Of a DNA stretch of 64,000 nt, positions 1 through 8,050 are shown piece by piece. Both the position numbers and the translations under genes were made by a program. The notes beneath the pieces are model-generated. The model did no database searches and was not told the DNA's origin. It saw nothing but the letters and a program-made list of their open reading frames with translations. Where the stretch lies: assembly GCF_012971745.1 (NCBI RefSeq), contig NZ_CP048834.1, forward strand, positions 5,031,001 to 5,095,000. The letters run 5' to 3'. The stretch's first letter is position 1, and every line of letters starts with the position of its first letter. Source of the DNA: Starkeya sp. ORNL1 (GTDB lineage: Bacteria; Pseudomonadota; Alphaproteobacteria; Rhizobiales; Xanthobacteraceae).

Positions 1-830
1 TCAACATCTTCTCGGCGGTGTTCATCGGGCTCTATCTGGTCTGGACGCTGCTGCCGATCTTCATCATGTTCATGTCCTCCTTCAAGGATCTGCTGGAGGC
101 GTTCAAGATACCGGCGGTCGGCGACTGGGCCGGGGTGTCGGTGTTCTTCCAATTCACCCCGACGCTGAAGCACTATGTCAGCCTGTTCGTCGACGGCAAT
201 TTCAGCCAATACATGCTGAACAGCCTGATGGCGGCCGGCGGCTCGGCCATCGTCTCGGTGATTTTCGGCTCGATGGCGGCCTATAGCCTGTCGCGCATCG
301 ATTTCCGCGGCAAGAGTGACCTGTTCTTCTGGATCATCTCCACCCGCATGGCCCCGGTGGTCGCGGTGATGGTGCCGCTCTATGCGATCTTCCGCTCGCT
401 GGAACTGGTGGGCACGCTGCCCGGGCTGATCCTCGCCTATTCGACCTTCAATCTGCCCTTCGCCATATGGATCCTGAAGGGCTTCTTCGACAATGTGCCC
501 TACGCCATCGAGGAAGCGCAGATGGTGGATGGCGCAACCCGCTTCCAGGCGTTCCGCTCCATCCTGCCGCTGGTGGCACCCGGCATCGGCGCCTTCGTGG
601 TGCTGTGCATCCTGTTCGCCTGGAACGACTTCCTGTTCGCCGCCATCATCGGCTCGGGCGGAGCGAAGACGCTTCCCGTGGCGACGCGCGAACTGGTGCA
701 GCCGCAGAACATCCAGTGGGGCGCGATCATGGCCGCCGGTGTCGTCACCACGCTGCCGATGATGCTGCTCGGCCTTGTCATCCGCCGCTATCTAGTGACG
801 GGCCTGACCATGGGCGCGGTGAAGGAATAA
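1..830 (+). CDS. Carbohydrate ABC transporter permease (MalG type), 5'-truncated by window edge
   Basis: This is the inner-membrane permease of a CUT1-type sugar importer. The reading frame is open from base 3 to the TAA at 828-830, so the true start lies upstream of the window. The visible 275 or so residues contain about six hydrophobic segments and the cytoplasmic EAA loop (EEAQMVDGATRFQAF, then LPLVAPGI) that docks onto the ATPase. The usual family length is about 280 residues, so little is missing. The ATPase gene follows 44 bases later, which indicates one operon; the partner permease and the binding protein are presumably upstream. The substrate is unknown, but the downstream kinase and aldolase point to a sugar or polyol. 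Confidence 0.9.
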   Translation, partial: NIFSAVFIGLYLVWTLLPIFIMFMSSFKDLLEAFKIPAVGDWAGVSVFFQFTPTLKHYVSLFVDGNFSQYMLNSLMAAGGSAIVSVIFGSMAAYSLSRIDFRGKSDLFFWIISTRMAPVVAVMVPLYAIFRSLELVGTLPGLILAYSTFNLPFAIWILKGFFDNVPYAIEEAQMVDGATRFQAFRSILPLVAPGIGAFVVLCILFAWNDFLFAAIIGSGGAKTLPVATRELVQPQNIQWGAIMAAGVVTTLPMMLLGLVIRRYLVTGLTMGAVKE

Positions 831-874
831 CAGCCGGCGGTTCGCCCGCCGCTCAGGAACACTCCGGAGGAACC

Positions 875-1969
875 ATGGCGTCGATATCGATCAACAATGT
901 CTGGAAATATTACGGCCAGACGCCCGCCGTGAAGGACCTCAATATCGAATGCGCCGACGGCAGTTTCGTCAGCATCCTCGGCCCCTCCGGCTGCGGCAAG
1001 TCCTCGACCATGCGCATGCTCGCCGGGCTCGAGCACATCAGCGCCGGCGACATCTTGTTCGACGGCCACCGGGTGAACGATCTCGCGCCGAAGGATCGCG
1101 ACATCGCCATGGTGTTCGAGAATTACGCGCTCTATCCGCACAAGAGCGTATTCGACAACATCGCCAATCCGCTCAGGCTGCGGGGCATGGATGCCGCGAC
1201 CATCAAGGAGCGCGTCATCGGCGCGGCGCGGTTGCTGGAGATCGACCATCTGCTCGATCGCCGCCCGCAGGAATTGTCCGGCGGGCAGAAGCAGCGCGTC
1301 GCCATTGGCCGCGCCATCGTGCGCGAGCCGAAACTGTTCCTGTTCGACGAGCCGATCGCCCATCTCGACGCCAAGCTGCGCGCCCATATGCGCGGCGAGA
1401 TCAAGCACCTGCAGCGCTCGCTCGGCACCACCATGATCTATGTCACTCACGACCAGCTGGAAGCGCTGTCGATGGCCGACAAGATCGCGGTGATGTATGA
1501 GGGCGAGCTCCAGCAATGGGGCACGCCGCGCGACATTTTCAACACCCCGGTCAATGCCTGGGTGGCGGGCTTTGTCGGCGAGCCGGCGATGAATTTCCTC
1601 ACCTGTCAGGTGAGGCGTGAGAACGACGCGCTGGTGTTCGCGCATCCGAATTTCACCATTCCGGTCACCGCGGCGCAGACGGCCACGCTCGATGCCGCCG
1701 GCCATGCCGGCACGGTGCGCATGGGCGTGCGGCCGGATGCCCTGGCCATCACTTTGGTGAAGCCGGAAGGCCCGAGCATCGAGGGCAGCATCTTCATCAC
1801 CGAACTGCTCGGCGGCGACATGCTGGTCGACGTCCAGCTCTCCGATGCGCGGGTGCGGGTGAAGACCTCCACCGAATTCGCCGGCGCGCCGGGGGATGCC
1901 TGCTATCTCACCGTGAACCGCGAGAAGTGGCACGCCTTCTCGGTGGAGACGGGGCGGGCTTATTTCTGA
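875..1969 (+). CDS. Carbohydrate ABC transporter ATP-binding protein with a Q-loop Gln-to-Glu change
   Basis: ATPase of the importer (364 residues). The ATG at 875 follows an aggaggaa-like ribosome site; the longer open frame upstream is a shadow of the permease. Visible motifs are Walker A GPSGCGKS (36-43), signature LSGGQ (134-138), Walker B LFLFDE (154-159), D-loop AHLD (162-165) and the switch histidine H192 in VTHDQ. The C-terminal third is the OB-type (TOBE) regulatory region typical of MalK-like proteins. Oddly, the Q-loop reads VFENYALYPH, with Glu82 where the family normally has Gln. Known two-ATPase importers pair a degenerate and a canonical subunit, so a second ATPase upstream of the window is possible (inference). 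Confidence 0.92.
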   Translation: MASISINNVWKYYGQTPAVKDLNIECADGSFVSILGPSGCGKSSTMRMLAGLEHISAGDILFDGHRVNDLAPKDRDIAMVFENYALYPHKSVFDNIANPLRLRGMDAATIKERVIGAARLLEIDHLLDRRPQELSGGQKQRVAIGRAIVREPKLFLFDEPIAHLDAKLRAHMRGEIKHLQRSLGTTMIYVTHDQLEALSMADKIAVMYEGELQQWGTPRDIFNTPVNAWVAGFVGEPAMNFLTCQVRRENDALVFAHPNFTIPVTAAQTATLDAAGHAGTVRMGVRPDALAITLVKPEGPSIEGSIFITELLGGDMLVDVQLSDARVRVKTSTEFAGAPGDACYLTVNREKWHAFSVETGRAYF

Positions 1970-1985
1970 GGTCGTGCGAATGCCA

Positions 1986-2095
1986 ACGTCATCCTGAGGT
2001 GCCGCGAAGCGGCCTCGAAGGGTGCCCATCCCCGATGGCCGCCTTCTGCTTCAGCATCCTTCGAGGCTCGCTGCGCTCGCACCTCAGGATGACGT
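1986..2095. repeat. Family A palindromic repeat, copy 1
   Basis: Imperfect inverted repeat with arms acgtcatcctgaggtgc and gcacctcaggatgacgt, with a second nested pair around cctcgaag and cttcgagg. It starts 17 bases after the ATPase stop. The same arms recur near 6.8, 17.5, 19.9 and 26.3 kb. It probably folds as a long hairpin in RNA and may attenuate or protect the upstream message. Confidence 0.8.
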
Positions 2096-2305
2096 GGTGG
2101 AGCAAGAATAAAGAAATTTTCAAACTGGAGTGCCATAGTGCCAAGCTCGGCACGCTTTCATGCCGTTTCCTGCCCTATAATGCCAAATACAAGAAAAATT
2201 CTTTCACGAATGGTATTGTTTCCCCTAGGCGCATTTGGGCTTCTGTGCCAGATTTGCCGCCGATAAGCACAATCAAGAAAAATCCTTTCAGGGAGGATTT
2301 TCGCC
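2096..2305. other. Gene-free leader region upstream of the transglutaminase-like gene
   Basis: About 210 bases between repeat copy 1 and the first start codon of the next gene. The stretch is clearly AT-richer than its surroundings and contains several scattered TGCCA motifs without a regular period. It ends in a strong ribosome site (gggaggat, 2291-2298). It may hold a promoter for an internal transcription unit, but I could not assign -35 and -10 boxes with confidence. Confidence 0.35.
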
Positions 2306-2341
2306 ATGCGCCAGTTCACGCGCCGCTTCGACACGGAGTGA
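2306..2341 (+). other. 11-codon mini-ORF in frame with the next gene, ended by TGA
   Basis: ATG at 2306 sits 7 bases after a strong Shine-Dalgarno sequence (gggaggat) and encodes MRQFTRRFDTE before TGA at 2339-2341. The downstream gene continues in the same frame, with its only nearby start codon, GTG, at 2348. The arrangement is either a leader peptide that couples translation, or the true N-terminus of the downstream protein interrupted by a nonsense codon or sequencing error. Confidence 0.5.
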
Positions 2342-2347
2342 CCGGCC

Positions 2348-2953
2348 GTGGAAGCCTATTCGCTCTATGCCACCAAGCTGGACGCCTTCCTTGAGCGCAT
2401 CGCCCCGGCGGGCGGCAAGCCGGATGTGCCGGCCATCTTCCACGCCGTGCGCAACATCCGCTACGCCTCGCGCGGCAACCGCACGCCGGAAGCGGTGCTC
2501 GACAACAATGAGGGCTCCTGCTCCGGCAAGCACATATTGCTGCGCGACCTGCTGCGCCGGGTTGGCGAGATCGCCGATGTCGAGATCGTCGAAGGCGACT
2601 TCGCTGCCGGCATGCCCGAGGTCGACACCATGTCGGAGCCGCTCCGGCGCTGGGTGCGTAGTGGCGGCATCCACGACTTCCACAATTACGTGGTCTGGCG
2701 CGGTCCGGTGCGCGAGTTGAAGCTCGACGCCACCTGGCCGGACGTGATGGCGCCGCTCGGCTTTCCGGTGAATGCCGGCTGGGCCGGGGAGGGCGACACC
2801 CGCCTCGCGCTGGAACCTTACGGGGTGAAGACCCGCGTCGAGGACGTGATCTTCCAAAAAGGCCGCCTGCTGGCGACTCTCAGCGAGGACGAAGCGGAAG
2901 ACCGCCGGGCCTTTCTGGAACTGCTGACGGATTGGGTTGCCGAAAATCAATAA
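2348..2953 (+). CDS. Transglutaminase-like cysteine protease-fold protein in a sugar operon
   Basis: A 201-residue protein from the GTG at 2348. The arrangement Cys58 (NNEGSCSGKH), His112 (HDFHNY) and Asp127 (LDATW) matches the Cys-His-Asp triad of the transglutaminase-like superfamily in both order and spacing. There is no signal peptide, so it should act in the cytoplasm. Members of this fold can be proteases, peptide N-glycanases or amidases; the reaction here is unknown. It lies between the ABC importer and the sugar kinase, 17 bases before the kinase start, so it is likely co-transcribed with the kinase. The GTG start has no good ribosome site of its own, and an in-frame ATG with a strong site lies 42 bases upstream behind a TGA. 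Confidence 0.75.
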   Translation: MEAYSLYATKLDAFLERIAPAGGKPDVPAIFHAVRNIRYASRGNRTPEAVLDNNEGSCSGKHILLRDLLRRVGEIADVEIVEGDFAAGMPEVDTMSEPLRRWVRSGGIHDFHNYVVWRGPVRELKLDATWPDVMAPLGFPVNAGWAGEGDTRLALEPYGVKTRVEDVIFQKGRLLATLSEDEAEDRRAFLELLTDWVAENQ

Positions 2954-2970
2954 GACCACGGGACGGAACA

Positions 2971-4536
2971 ATGAACGCCAAAGCCAGAAGAGCCTTCGTT
3001 GGCATTGACGCGGGGACCACCGGCTGCACGGTGATGATCTTCGACGAGCACGGCAACCAGCTGGGACACGGCTACAAGGAATATCCGTGCGTCTCGCCGC
3101 GCCCCGCCTGGAGCGAGCAGGATGTCGATGCGGTGTGGGAGGGCATTTGCGCAGCCTCGCAGCAGGCGACCAGCGCGGCAAATTTACCTGCGGATGCCTA
3201 TGCCTCGATCGGCTTTTCCAGCCAGCGCGGCACCTTCATCACGCTCGACGCCGACAAGAATCCGATCGGCACGTCTATCGTCTGGAATGACGGGCGTGCG
3301 GTGGCCTATCAGGCACTGTTCGGCGAGGAGATCTCACCCCGGGACTATCACACCCATACCGGCATGCAGCTTTCCCCGCTCTGGGCGGCGGCCAAGATCG
3401 CCTGGCTGCGCGACAATGAGCCGGAGCGCTTCGAGAAGACCCGCTGGTTCGCGAATGGCCAGGAATATTTCCTCTATCGGCTCGGCGCCGAGGCGTGGGA
3501 GACCGATCCCGCTTCGCTCACCCTCAACGGCATGATGGAGATCGACAAGCTCGACTGGAGCGACCGCGTGCTGGCGTTGTGCGGCATCGGCCGCGACCGG
3601 CTGCCACCGGTCGGCATCCCCTCCGGCTATGCCGGCAAGGTGTCGCGGGCGGCGGCGGAGGCAACCGGCCTGCCGGAGGGCACGCCGCTGTGCCGCGGTG
3701 CCGGCGACCAGCAATGCGCCGCCATCGGCGCCGGCGTCATCAAGCAGGGCATGGCGGAATTCACCGTCGGCACTTCGGGCGTCATGGTGGCCCATCTTGA
3801 TGGCCTCGACCGCATCAAGGGGCGGAACCTGTGGTGGGGCGGCCATGGTGTGCCGAATGCCTGGGACATCGAGGGCGCCGCCTTCTCGCTCGGCGCCTGC
3901 CTGAAATGGTGGCGCAACACGCTGGGTTCCGACGATGTGTCGGAGAGCGTGCGTTCCGGCCGCAGCCCCTATTCCATCATGGTCGAGGAGGCGTCGAAAT
4001 CGCCGCCAGGCGCCAAGGGGCTGATGTTCCACTCATTCCTCACCAGTCAGGTGACGCCCTATTACGACGCGGTGTCGCGCGGCGGCTTCCTCGGGATCGG
4101 CATCTATCACAGCCGGCCGGATTTGATCCGCGCACTGCTGGAGGGCTGCGCCCACGAGATGAAGATGGTGGTGAACGCCTTCCAGTCGGACATTGACGGC
4201 GGCATCACCGATTTCCGGCTCACCGGCGGCGGCACCAAGTCCAATGGCTTCGTGCAGATCATGACCGACATCATCGGCCTGCCGGCGCGGGTGACGCGCG
4301 AACGCGAATGCACCGTGCTCGGCGCCGCCATTCTCGGCGCGTTCGGGGCAGGGGCCTTCTCATCCATCGAGGAGGCGGTCGGCGCCATGGTGCAGGTCGA
4401 GGCCGATTTCGAGCCGAAGCAGATGAACCACACGCTCTATGACGACCAGCACCAGATCTATCGCGGTCTCTACGAGGCCATAGCCTCCGCCGGCCAATAC
4501 CAGAAACTGGCGGACTTCTCGGCGCGCTACTACTGA
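2971..4536 (+). CDS. FGGY-family carbohydrate kinase (xylulokinase-like)
   Basis: A 521-residue cytoplasmic sugar kinase that would phosphorylate the imported sugar or polyol with ATP. The N-terminal FGGY domain begins with the phosphate-binding loop DAGTTG (13-18). The predicted catalytic base is Asp246 in GAGDQQCAA. The C-terminal domain holds the adenosine-binding TGGGTKSNGF motif. The ATG at 2971 follows a ggacgga ribosome site; a longer frame starting in the previous gene lacks one. Length fits xylulokinase, ribulokinase and related kinases (about 480-550). The exact substrate cannot be told from motifs. It is followed 31 bases later by the VOC gene. Confidence 0.9.
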   Translation: MNAKARRAFVGIDAGTTGCTVMIFDEHGNQLGHGYKEYPCVSPRPAWSEQDVDAVWEGICAASQQATSAANLPADAYASIGFSSQRGTFITLDADKNPIGTSIVWNDGRAVAYQALFGEEISPRDYHTHTGMQLSPLWAAAKIAWLRDNEPERFEKTRWFANGQEYFLYRLGAEAWETDPASLTLNGMMEIDKLDWSDRVLALCGIGRDRLPPVGIPSGYAGKVSRAAAEATGLPEGTPLCRGAGDQQCAAIGAGVIKQGMAEFTVGTSGVMVAHLDGLDRIKGRNLWWGGHGVPNAWDIEGAAFSLGACLKWWRNTLGSDDVSESVRSGRSPYSIMVEEASKSPPGAKGLMFHSFLTSQVTPYYDAVSRGGFLGIGIYHSRPDLIRALLEGCAHEMKMVVNAFQSDIDGGITDFRLTGGGTKSNGFVQIMTDIIGLPARVTRERECTVLGAAILGAFGAGAFSSIEEAVGAMVQVEADFEPKQMNHTLYDDQHQIYRGLYEAIASAGQYQKLADFSARYY

Positions 4537-4567
4537 CCGATCAGAAAAGACCATCAGGGAGAAGACA

Positions 4568-5119
4568 ATGCCGATACCCGGAATGCGGGGCATGGAGCAC
4601 GTCGGTTTCACGGTGCCCGACATCAATGAAGCCTGCGATTTCTTCGAGAAGATCCTCGGCGCCGAGACGCTCTACACCGCCGCGACCGACTTCAAGGCGG
4701 ACGATGACTGGATGAAAGTGCATCTCAATGTCGATCCACGCTGCGTCATCAAGGAATTCCGCTATTTGCGCTGCGGCAACGGCACCAATCTCGAGGTGTT
4801 CCAGTACGAGGCGCCCGACCAGGTGAAGACGCCGCCGAAGAACAGCGACATTGGCGGGCACCACTTCGCCTTCTATGTCGACGACATGGACAGCGCCATC
4901 GCCTTCCTGCGCGAGAATGGCGTCAAGGTGCTGGGCGAGCCGACCGCCTACACCGAAGGCCCGAACCTTGGCCTCACCTGGTGCTACTTCATGGCGCCGT
5001 GGGGCGCGCAGCTCGAGATCGTCTCGGCACCCAGGGGCACGGTCTATGACACCGAGGCCAAGGCCTCCGGCAAGACCCGGCTGTTCCATCCGAAATACGT
5101 CGCCGAGACCACGATCTGA
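4568..5119 (+). CDS. VOC (glyoxalase/bleomycin-resistance fold) family protein
   Basis: A 183-residue vicinal-oxygen-chelate protein with two beta-alpha-beta-beta-beta modules. Likely metal ligands are a His in MEHVGF (near residue 11), a Glu in NLEVFQY, a His in GGHHFAFYV and a Glu in QLEIVSA, so the metal site looks intact. The start follows a cagggagaag ribosome site. VOC members include glyoxalases, dioxygenases and epimerases. In this operon, between a sugar kinase and an aldolase, an isomerase or epimerase role is possible but is only inference. Confidence 0.85.
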   Translation: MPIPGMRGMEHVGFTVPDINEACDFFEKILGAETLYTAATDFKADDDWMKVHLNVDPRCVIKEFRYLRCGNGTNLEVFQYEAPDQVKTPPKNSDIGGHHFAFYVDDMDSAIAFLRENGVKVLGEPTAYTEGPNLGLTWCYFMAPWGAQLEIVSAPRGTVYDTEAKASGKTRLFHPKYVAETTI

Positions 5120-5131
5120 ACCCAGCTTTTC

Positions 5132-5169
5132 CGGGCGCGGCGGCAACCCGACGTTCCCCGCCGCGCCCG
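5132..5169 (+). other. Intercistronic GC-rich hairpin between VOC and aldolase genes
   Basis: A perfect 12-base-pair stem (5132-5143 with 5158-5169, core gggcgcggcgg) with a 14-base loop lies in the 77-base gap. There is no T-run after it, so it looks more like an RNA processing or stability element than an intrinsic terminator. Confidence 0.6.
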
Positions 5170-5196
5170 CCTCATTCGTTCAGGAAGGAGACCCCG

Positions 5197-6081
5197 ATGC
5201 CGCTCGTCCCCATGGGCCCGATGCTGAAGACCGCACAGCTAGGGCGTTACGGTGTCGCCGCCTTCAACATGATCGACTACAACTCGGCCCGTTCCATCGT
5301 CGAGGGCGCAGCGGACCTCGACGCGCCGATCATCGTGCAGGTCTCGGTGAAGACGGTGAAGCATTGGGGCTACAAGCCGATCGCCAATTGGGTGCGAATG
5401 CTGGCCGAGGACGTCGCCGTGCCGGTGGCGCTGCATCTCGACCATTGCTCCGATGTCGAGGTGATCAAGCGCTGCATCGATGCCGGCTGGACCGCGGTGA
5501 TGTTCGACGGCTCCTCGCTGCCGTTCGAGGAGAATGTCGCGAAATCCCGTGTGGTCTATGAACTGACGCAGGCCGCCGGCATCGGGCTGGAGGCGGAGAT
5601 CGGCGCCATCGGCGGCGTCGAGGACGACAAGTTCGTCGCCGAGGATGCCGCCATCCTGGCGAATTTCGACGAGTGCATCGCCTTCTGCCGGGAGATGCCG
5701 AAGCTCGCGGTATTCGCTCCCGCCATCGGCACCGCGCACGGTTTCTACAAGGGCGAGCCGAAGATCGCCTATGAACTGCTGGAGCGGATCACCGCGCAGG
5801 TCGACATTCCGATCGCGCTGCATGGCGGCACCGGGCTCACCGAGCAGCAATTCCATCGCTGCATCGCCGGCGGCTGCGCCAAGGTGAACATCTCCACCAT
5901 GCACAAGCACCGCTTCATCGAGGGCTTCGTCAAGCTGCGCCAGGAGAAGCCGAAGCTGGAGGAGCCACTGCCTTTCATCACCAGCCAGTATGAGGCGATG
6001 AAGGGCGACGTGCTGGACATGATCCGCACCTTCGGCTCGGCCGGGAAGGCCGGCGTCACCGCGCAAGGCGCCGCGGCATGA
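5197..6081 (+). CDS. Class II (zinc) ketose-bisphosphate aldolase
   Basis: A 294-residue aldolase of the fructose/tagatose-bisphosphate class II family, cleaving a ketose phosphate into dihydroxyacetone phosphate and an aldehyde. Visible signatures are the catalytic Asp82 and zinc His83 in HLDHC, EAEIG, the zinc His in GTAHG, the zinc His in LHGGTGL, and the phosphate-binding KVNIST. The start is preceded by aggaaggag. Its 3' end overlaps the next gene by 4 bases (ATGA). The family covers FbaA, GatY/KbaY and IolJ-like enzymes; linkage to an FGGY kinase and a CbbY-like phosphatase suggests a dedicated catabolic aldolase rather than the glycolytic one. Confidence 0.9.
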   Translation: MPLVPMGPMLKTAQLGRYGVAAFNMIDYNSARSIVEGAADLDAPIIVQVSVKTVKHWGYKPIANWVRMLAEDVAVPVALHLDHCSDVEVIKRCIDAGWTAVMFDGSSLPFEENVAKSRVVYELTQAAGIGLEAEIGAIGGVEDDKFVAEDAAILANFDECIAFCREMPKLAVFAPAIGTAHGFYKGEPKIAYELLERITAQVDIPIALHGGTGLTEQQFHRCIAGGCAKVNISTMHKHRFIEGFVKLRQEKPKLEEPLPFITSQYEAMKGDVLDMIRTFGSAGKAGVTAQGAAA

Positions 6082-6788
6082 TGCAGGCGCTGATCTTCGA
6101 TTGCGACGGCGTGCTGGTCGATACCGAGCGCGACGGCCACCGCGTCGCCTTCAACCAGGCCTTCACCGGGGCCGGGCTCAATGCCGACTGGTCGGTGGAG
6201 CGCTACGCCGAGCTCCTCAAGACCGCCGGCGGCAAGGAGCGCATGACCCGCTATTTCGACGCGGATGGCTGGCCGGTGAGCGAGGATCAGCGGACTGCGC
6301 TGATCAGCGGGCTTCATCTGCTGAAGACCGATCTGTTCATGAAGCTGATCGAGACCGGCGGCCTGCCGCTGCGCCCCGGCATCGCCCGCATCATCGACGA
6401 GGCGATCACGGCGGGGTTGAAGATCGCCGTGTGCTCGACCTCGAACGAGCGCGCGGTGCAAGCGGTGGTCGATGTGATGCTTGGGGCGGAGCGCTCTGCT
6501 CACATCACCGTTTTCGCCGGCGACGTCGTGCCGAGGAAGAAGCCGGATCCGGCGATCTACACGCTGGCGGCGACGACGCTCGGGCTCGATCCGGCGCGCT
6601 GCGTCGTCATCGAGGACAGCAATAATGGCCTCAACGCAGCGAAGGCGGCGGGCATGGCGTGCATCGTCACCGTCTCATCCTACACGGCGGATGAGGATTT
6701 CTCGCTGGCCGACCGTGTGGTGCCGGATCTTGATACGGGGCGGATCGGGCTGGCGGAGTGCCGGACTTTGGTGGACGGTTCTGCGTGA
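6078..6788 (+). CDS. HAD-superfamily phosphatase, CbbY-like
   Basis: A 236-residue haloacid dehalogenase-type phosphatase or mutase. The nucleophile motif FDCDGVLVDTE is followed by DGHRVAFNQAF, which closely resembles CbbY (xylulose-1,5-bisphosphate phosphatase). Motif II is CSTSN, motif III lies in RKKPDP, and motif IV is EDSNNG. The gene overlaps the aldolase stop by 4 bases, indicating translational coupling. It may dephosphorylate a product or a toxic side product of the kinase and aldolase steps (inference). The stop codon lies inside the left arm of repeat copy 2. Confidence 0.88.
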   Translation: MMQALIFDCDGVLVDTERDGHRVAFNQAFTGAGLNADWSVERYAELLKTAGGKERMTRYFDADGWPVSEDQRTALISGLHLLKTDLFMKLIETGGLPLRPGIARIIDEAITAGLKIAVCSTSNERAVQAVVDVMLGAERSAHITVFAGDVVPRKKPDPAIYTLAATTLGLDPARCVVIEDSNNGLNAAKAAGMACIVTVSSYTADEDFSLADRVVPDLDTGRIGLAECRTLVDGSA

Positions 6789-6896
6789 GCATCCTTCGAG
6801 GCTCGCTGCGCTCGCGCCTCAGGATGACGTCGCTTCTAAAAGAACCACGTCATCCTGAGGTGCCGGCCAAAGGCCGGCCTCGAAGGATGCTCACGC
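6783..6896. repeat. Family A palindromic repeat, copy 2, between convergent genes
   Basis: Outer arms of 20 bases (6783-6802 and 6877-6896) are perfect inverted complements, and two internal hairpins carry the cctcaggatgacgt motif. The element spans the whole gap between the convergent phosphatase and rpiR-type genes and could end transcription in both directions. Confidence 0.85.
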
Positions 6897-6906
6897 AAAG
6901 CCACCC

Positions 6907-7818
6907 TCACCGCTCGTCCGGCACCTTGCGCATGTAATGCTTCTCCAGCGCCGAACCGGTCGCCTTCAGATGCCGCCCCGTCTCCTCGCCGGCGCGGAAC
7001 AGCAGGCCCAGATACAGCAGGTCGATCAGGAACAGCTGGCTGATGCGCCCCTCAAGGAAATCGCCATAGAGCGGGATCAGCGGCGTCGCCGAATTCCAGG
7101 TGGTCAGCACGATCTGCGCCGCCTTGGCGACGCCGGAGGCGGCGTCGCTGGTGATGGCGATGGTGGTGGCGCCCTTCTCGCGCGCAAGCTGGAGCGCGGT
7201 CGCCACGGTCTCGGTGGTACCGGTGTGGGAGACGCCTACCATCACCTTCTCCGGCGTCATGGTCGCGGCGGCGATGGTTTGGGTATAGCCGTCGGAATAG
7301 CTCACCGCGTCGATGCCGGCCTTGATGAAGAGATGGGCAGCCTCGTCGCAGATCGAGGCGGCGCCGCCGACCCCGACGAACACGATCTTCTTCGCCCGGT
7401 GCAGCGCGTCGACCGCGCGCTCGATGCGCTCGCCGTCGAGCAGGCGCTGGGTGCCCTGGAGACTGACGCAGAGCAGCGATGCGAGCTTGCCGCTGGTGGT
7501 GACGAGGGAATCGTTCTCGTCGATCTCCATCGGGATATTGGCGAAGGAGTTGCGGCTGCGCGAGCCCTCGGCAAGCGACAGCTTCATGTCCGGGAAGCCC
7601 TCATAGCCGAGCGCGCGACTGACCCGGCTGATGGTCGCCTCACTCACTCCAAGAGTACGGCCGAGCTCGGTGATGGAACTGTCGAGCCGCGTGCCGGCAC
7701 GGTTGCGCAGATAGTCGGCGACGATGCGCTCCGATTTTCGCAGGCTGCCGTAACGCTCCTGAATCCGGTGCAGAAGATCGCCTTTGGTCTGAACCTGATC
7801 GCCGTCGTGCTGCGTCAT
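6907..7818 (-). CDS. RpiR-family transcriptional regulator (HTH plus SIS domain)
   Basis: A 303-residue regulator. The N-terminal HTH_6 domain (about residues 10-90) contains the helix-turn-helix TELGRTLGVSEATISR. The C-terminal SIS domain (about 130-270) contains the sugar-phosphate-binding stretch VFVGVGGAASICDEA and SHTGTTETVA. RpiR proteins sense phosphosugars and usually repress, sometimes activate, catabolic genes. It is convergent with the sugar operon and divergent from the acetoin-dehydrogenase-like operon, so it could control either or both. The sensed sugar phosphate is unknown. Confidence 0.92.
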   Translation of the reverse strand: MTQHDGDQVQTKGDLLHRIQERYGSLRKSERIVADYLRNRAGTRLDSSITELGRTLGVSEATISRVSRALGYEGFPDMKLSLAEGSRSRNSFANIPMEIDENDSLVTTSGKLASLLCVSLQGTQRLLDGERIERAVDALHRAKKIVFVGVGGAASICDEAAHLFIKAGIDAVSYSDGYTQTIAAATMTPEKVMVGVSHTGTTETVATALQLAREKGATTIAITSDAASGVAKAAQIVLTTWNSATPLIPLYGDFLEGRISQLFLIDLLYLGLLFRAGEETGRHLKATGSALEKHYMRKVPDER

Positions 7819-7861
7819 GCTGCCTATGCCGAAATACGCGTCCGCGATGCGTCGTCGCTAA

Positions 7862-7908
7862 AGCATGATGCCGAAAAGTGCGAAGCGGCTTTCGGACGAC
7901 ATCATGCT
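7862..7908. repeat. Dispersed hairpin element (agcatgatg ... catcatgct)
   Basis: Nine-base perfect terminal inverted repeat with inner complementary segments (ccgaaaag and ctttcgg). I recall similar elements as common in Hyphomicrobiales intergenic regions; the function is unknown. Confidence 0.6.
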
Positions 7909-8050
7909 CCCGTGACCGACGGTCGAGAGTAGCGGAGCGCTAGTTCGGAAGCAATTTTCTACAATCGTGCTTCGTGGCAGCGTCCAGCCCGAAACGGCGT
8001 GATGGAGAAAAGTCTGGTGAATCCAATCGATTGCACTGGCGGGAGGTGAT

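Noticed and set aside
2128..2260. Scattered TGCCA motifs upstream of the transglutaminase-like gene as an operator
   Set aside because: The spacing is irregular, and no inverted or direct repeat geometry emerges.
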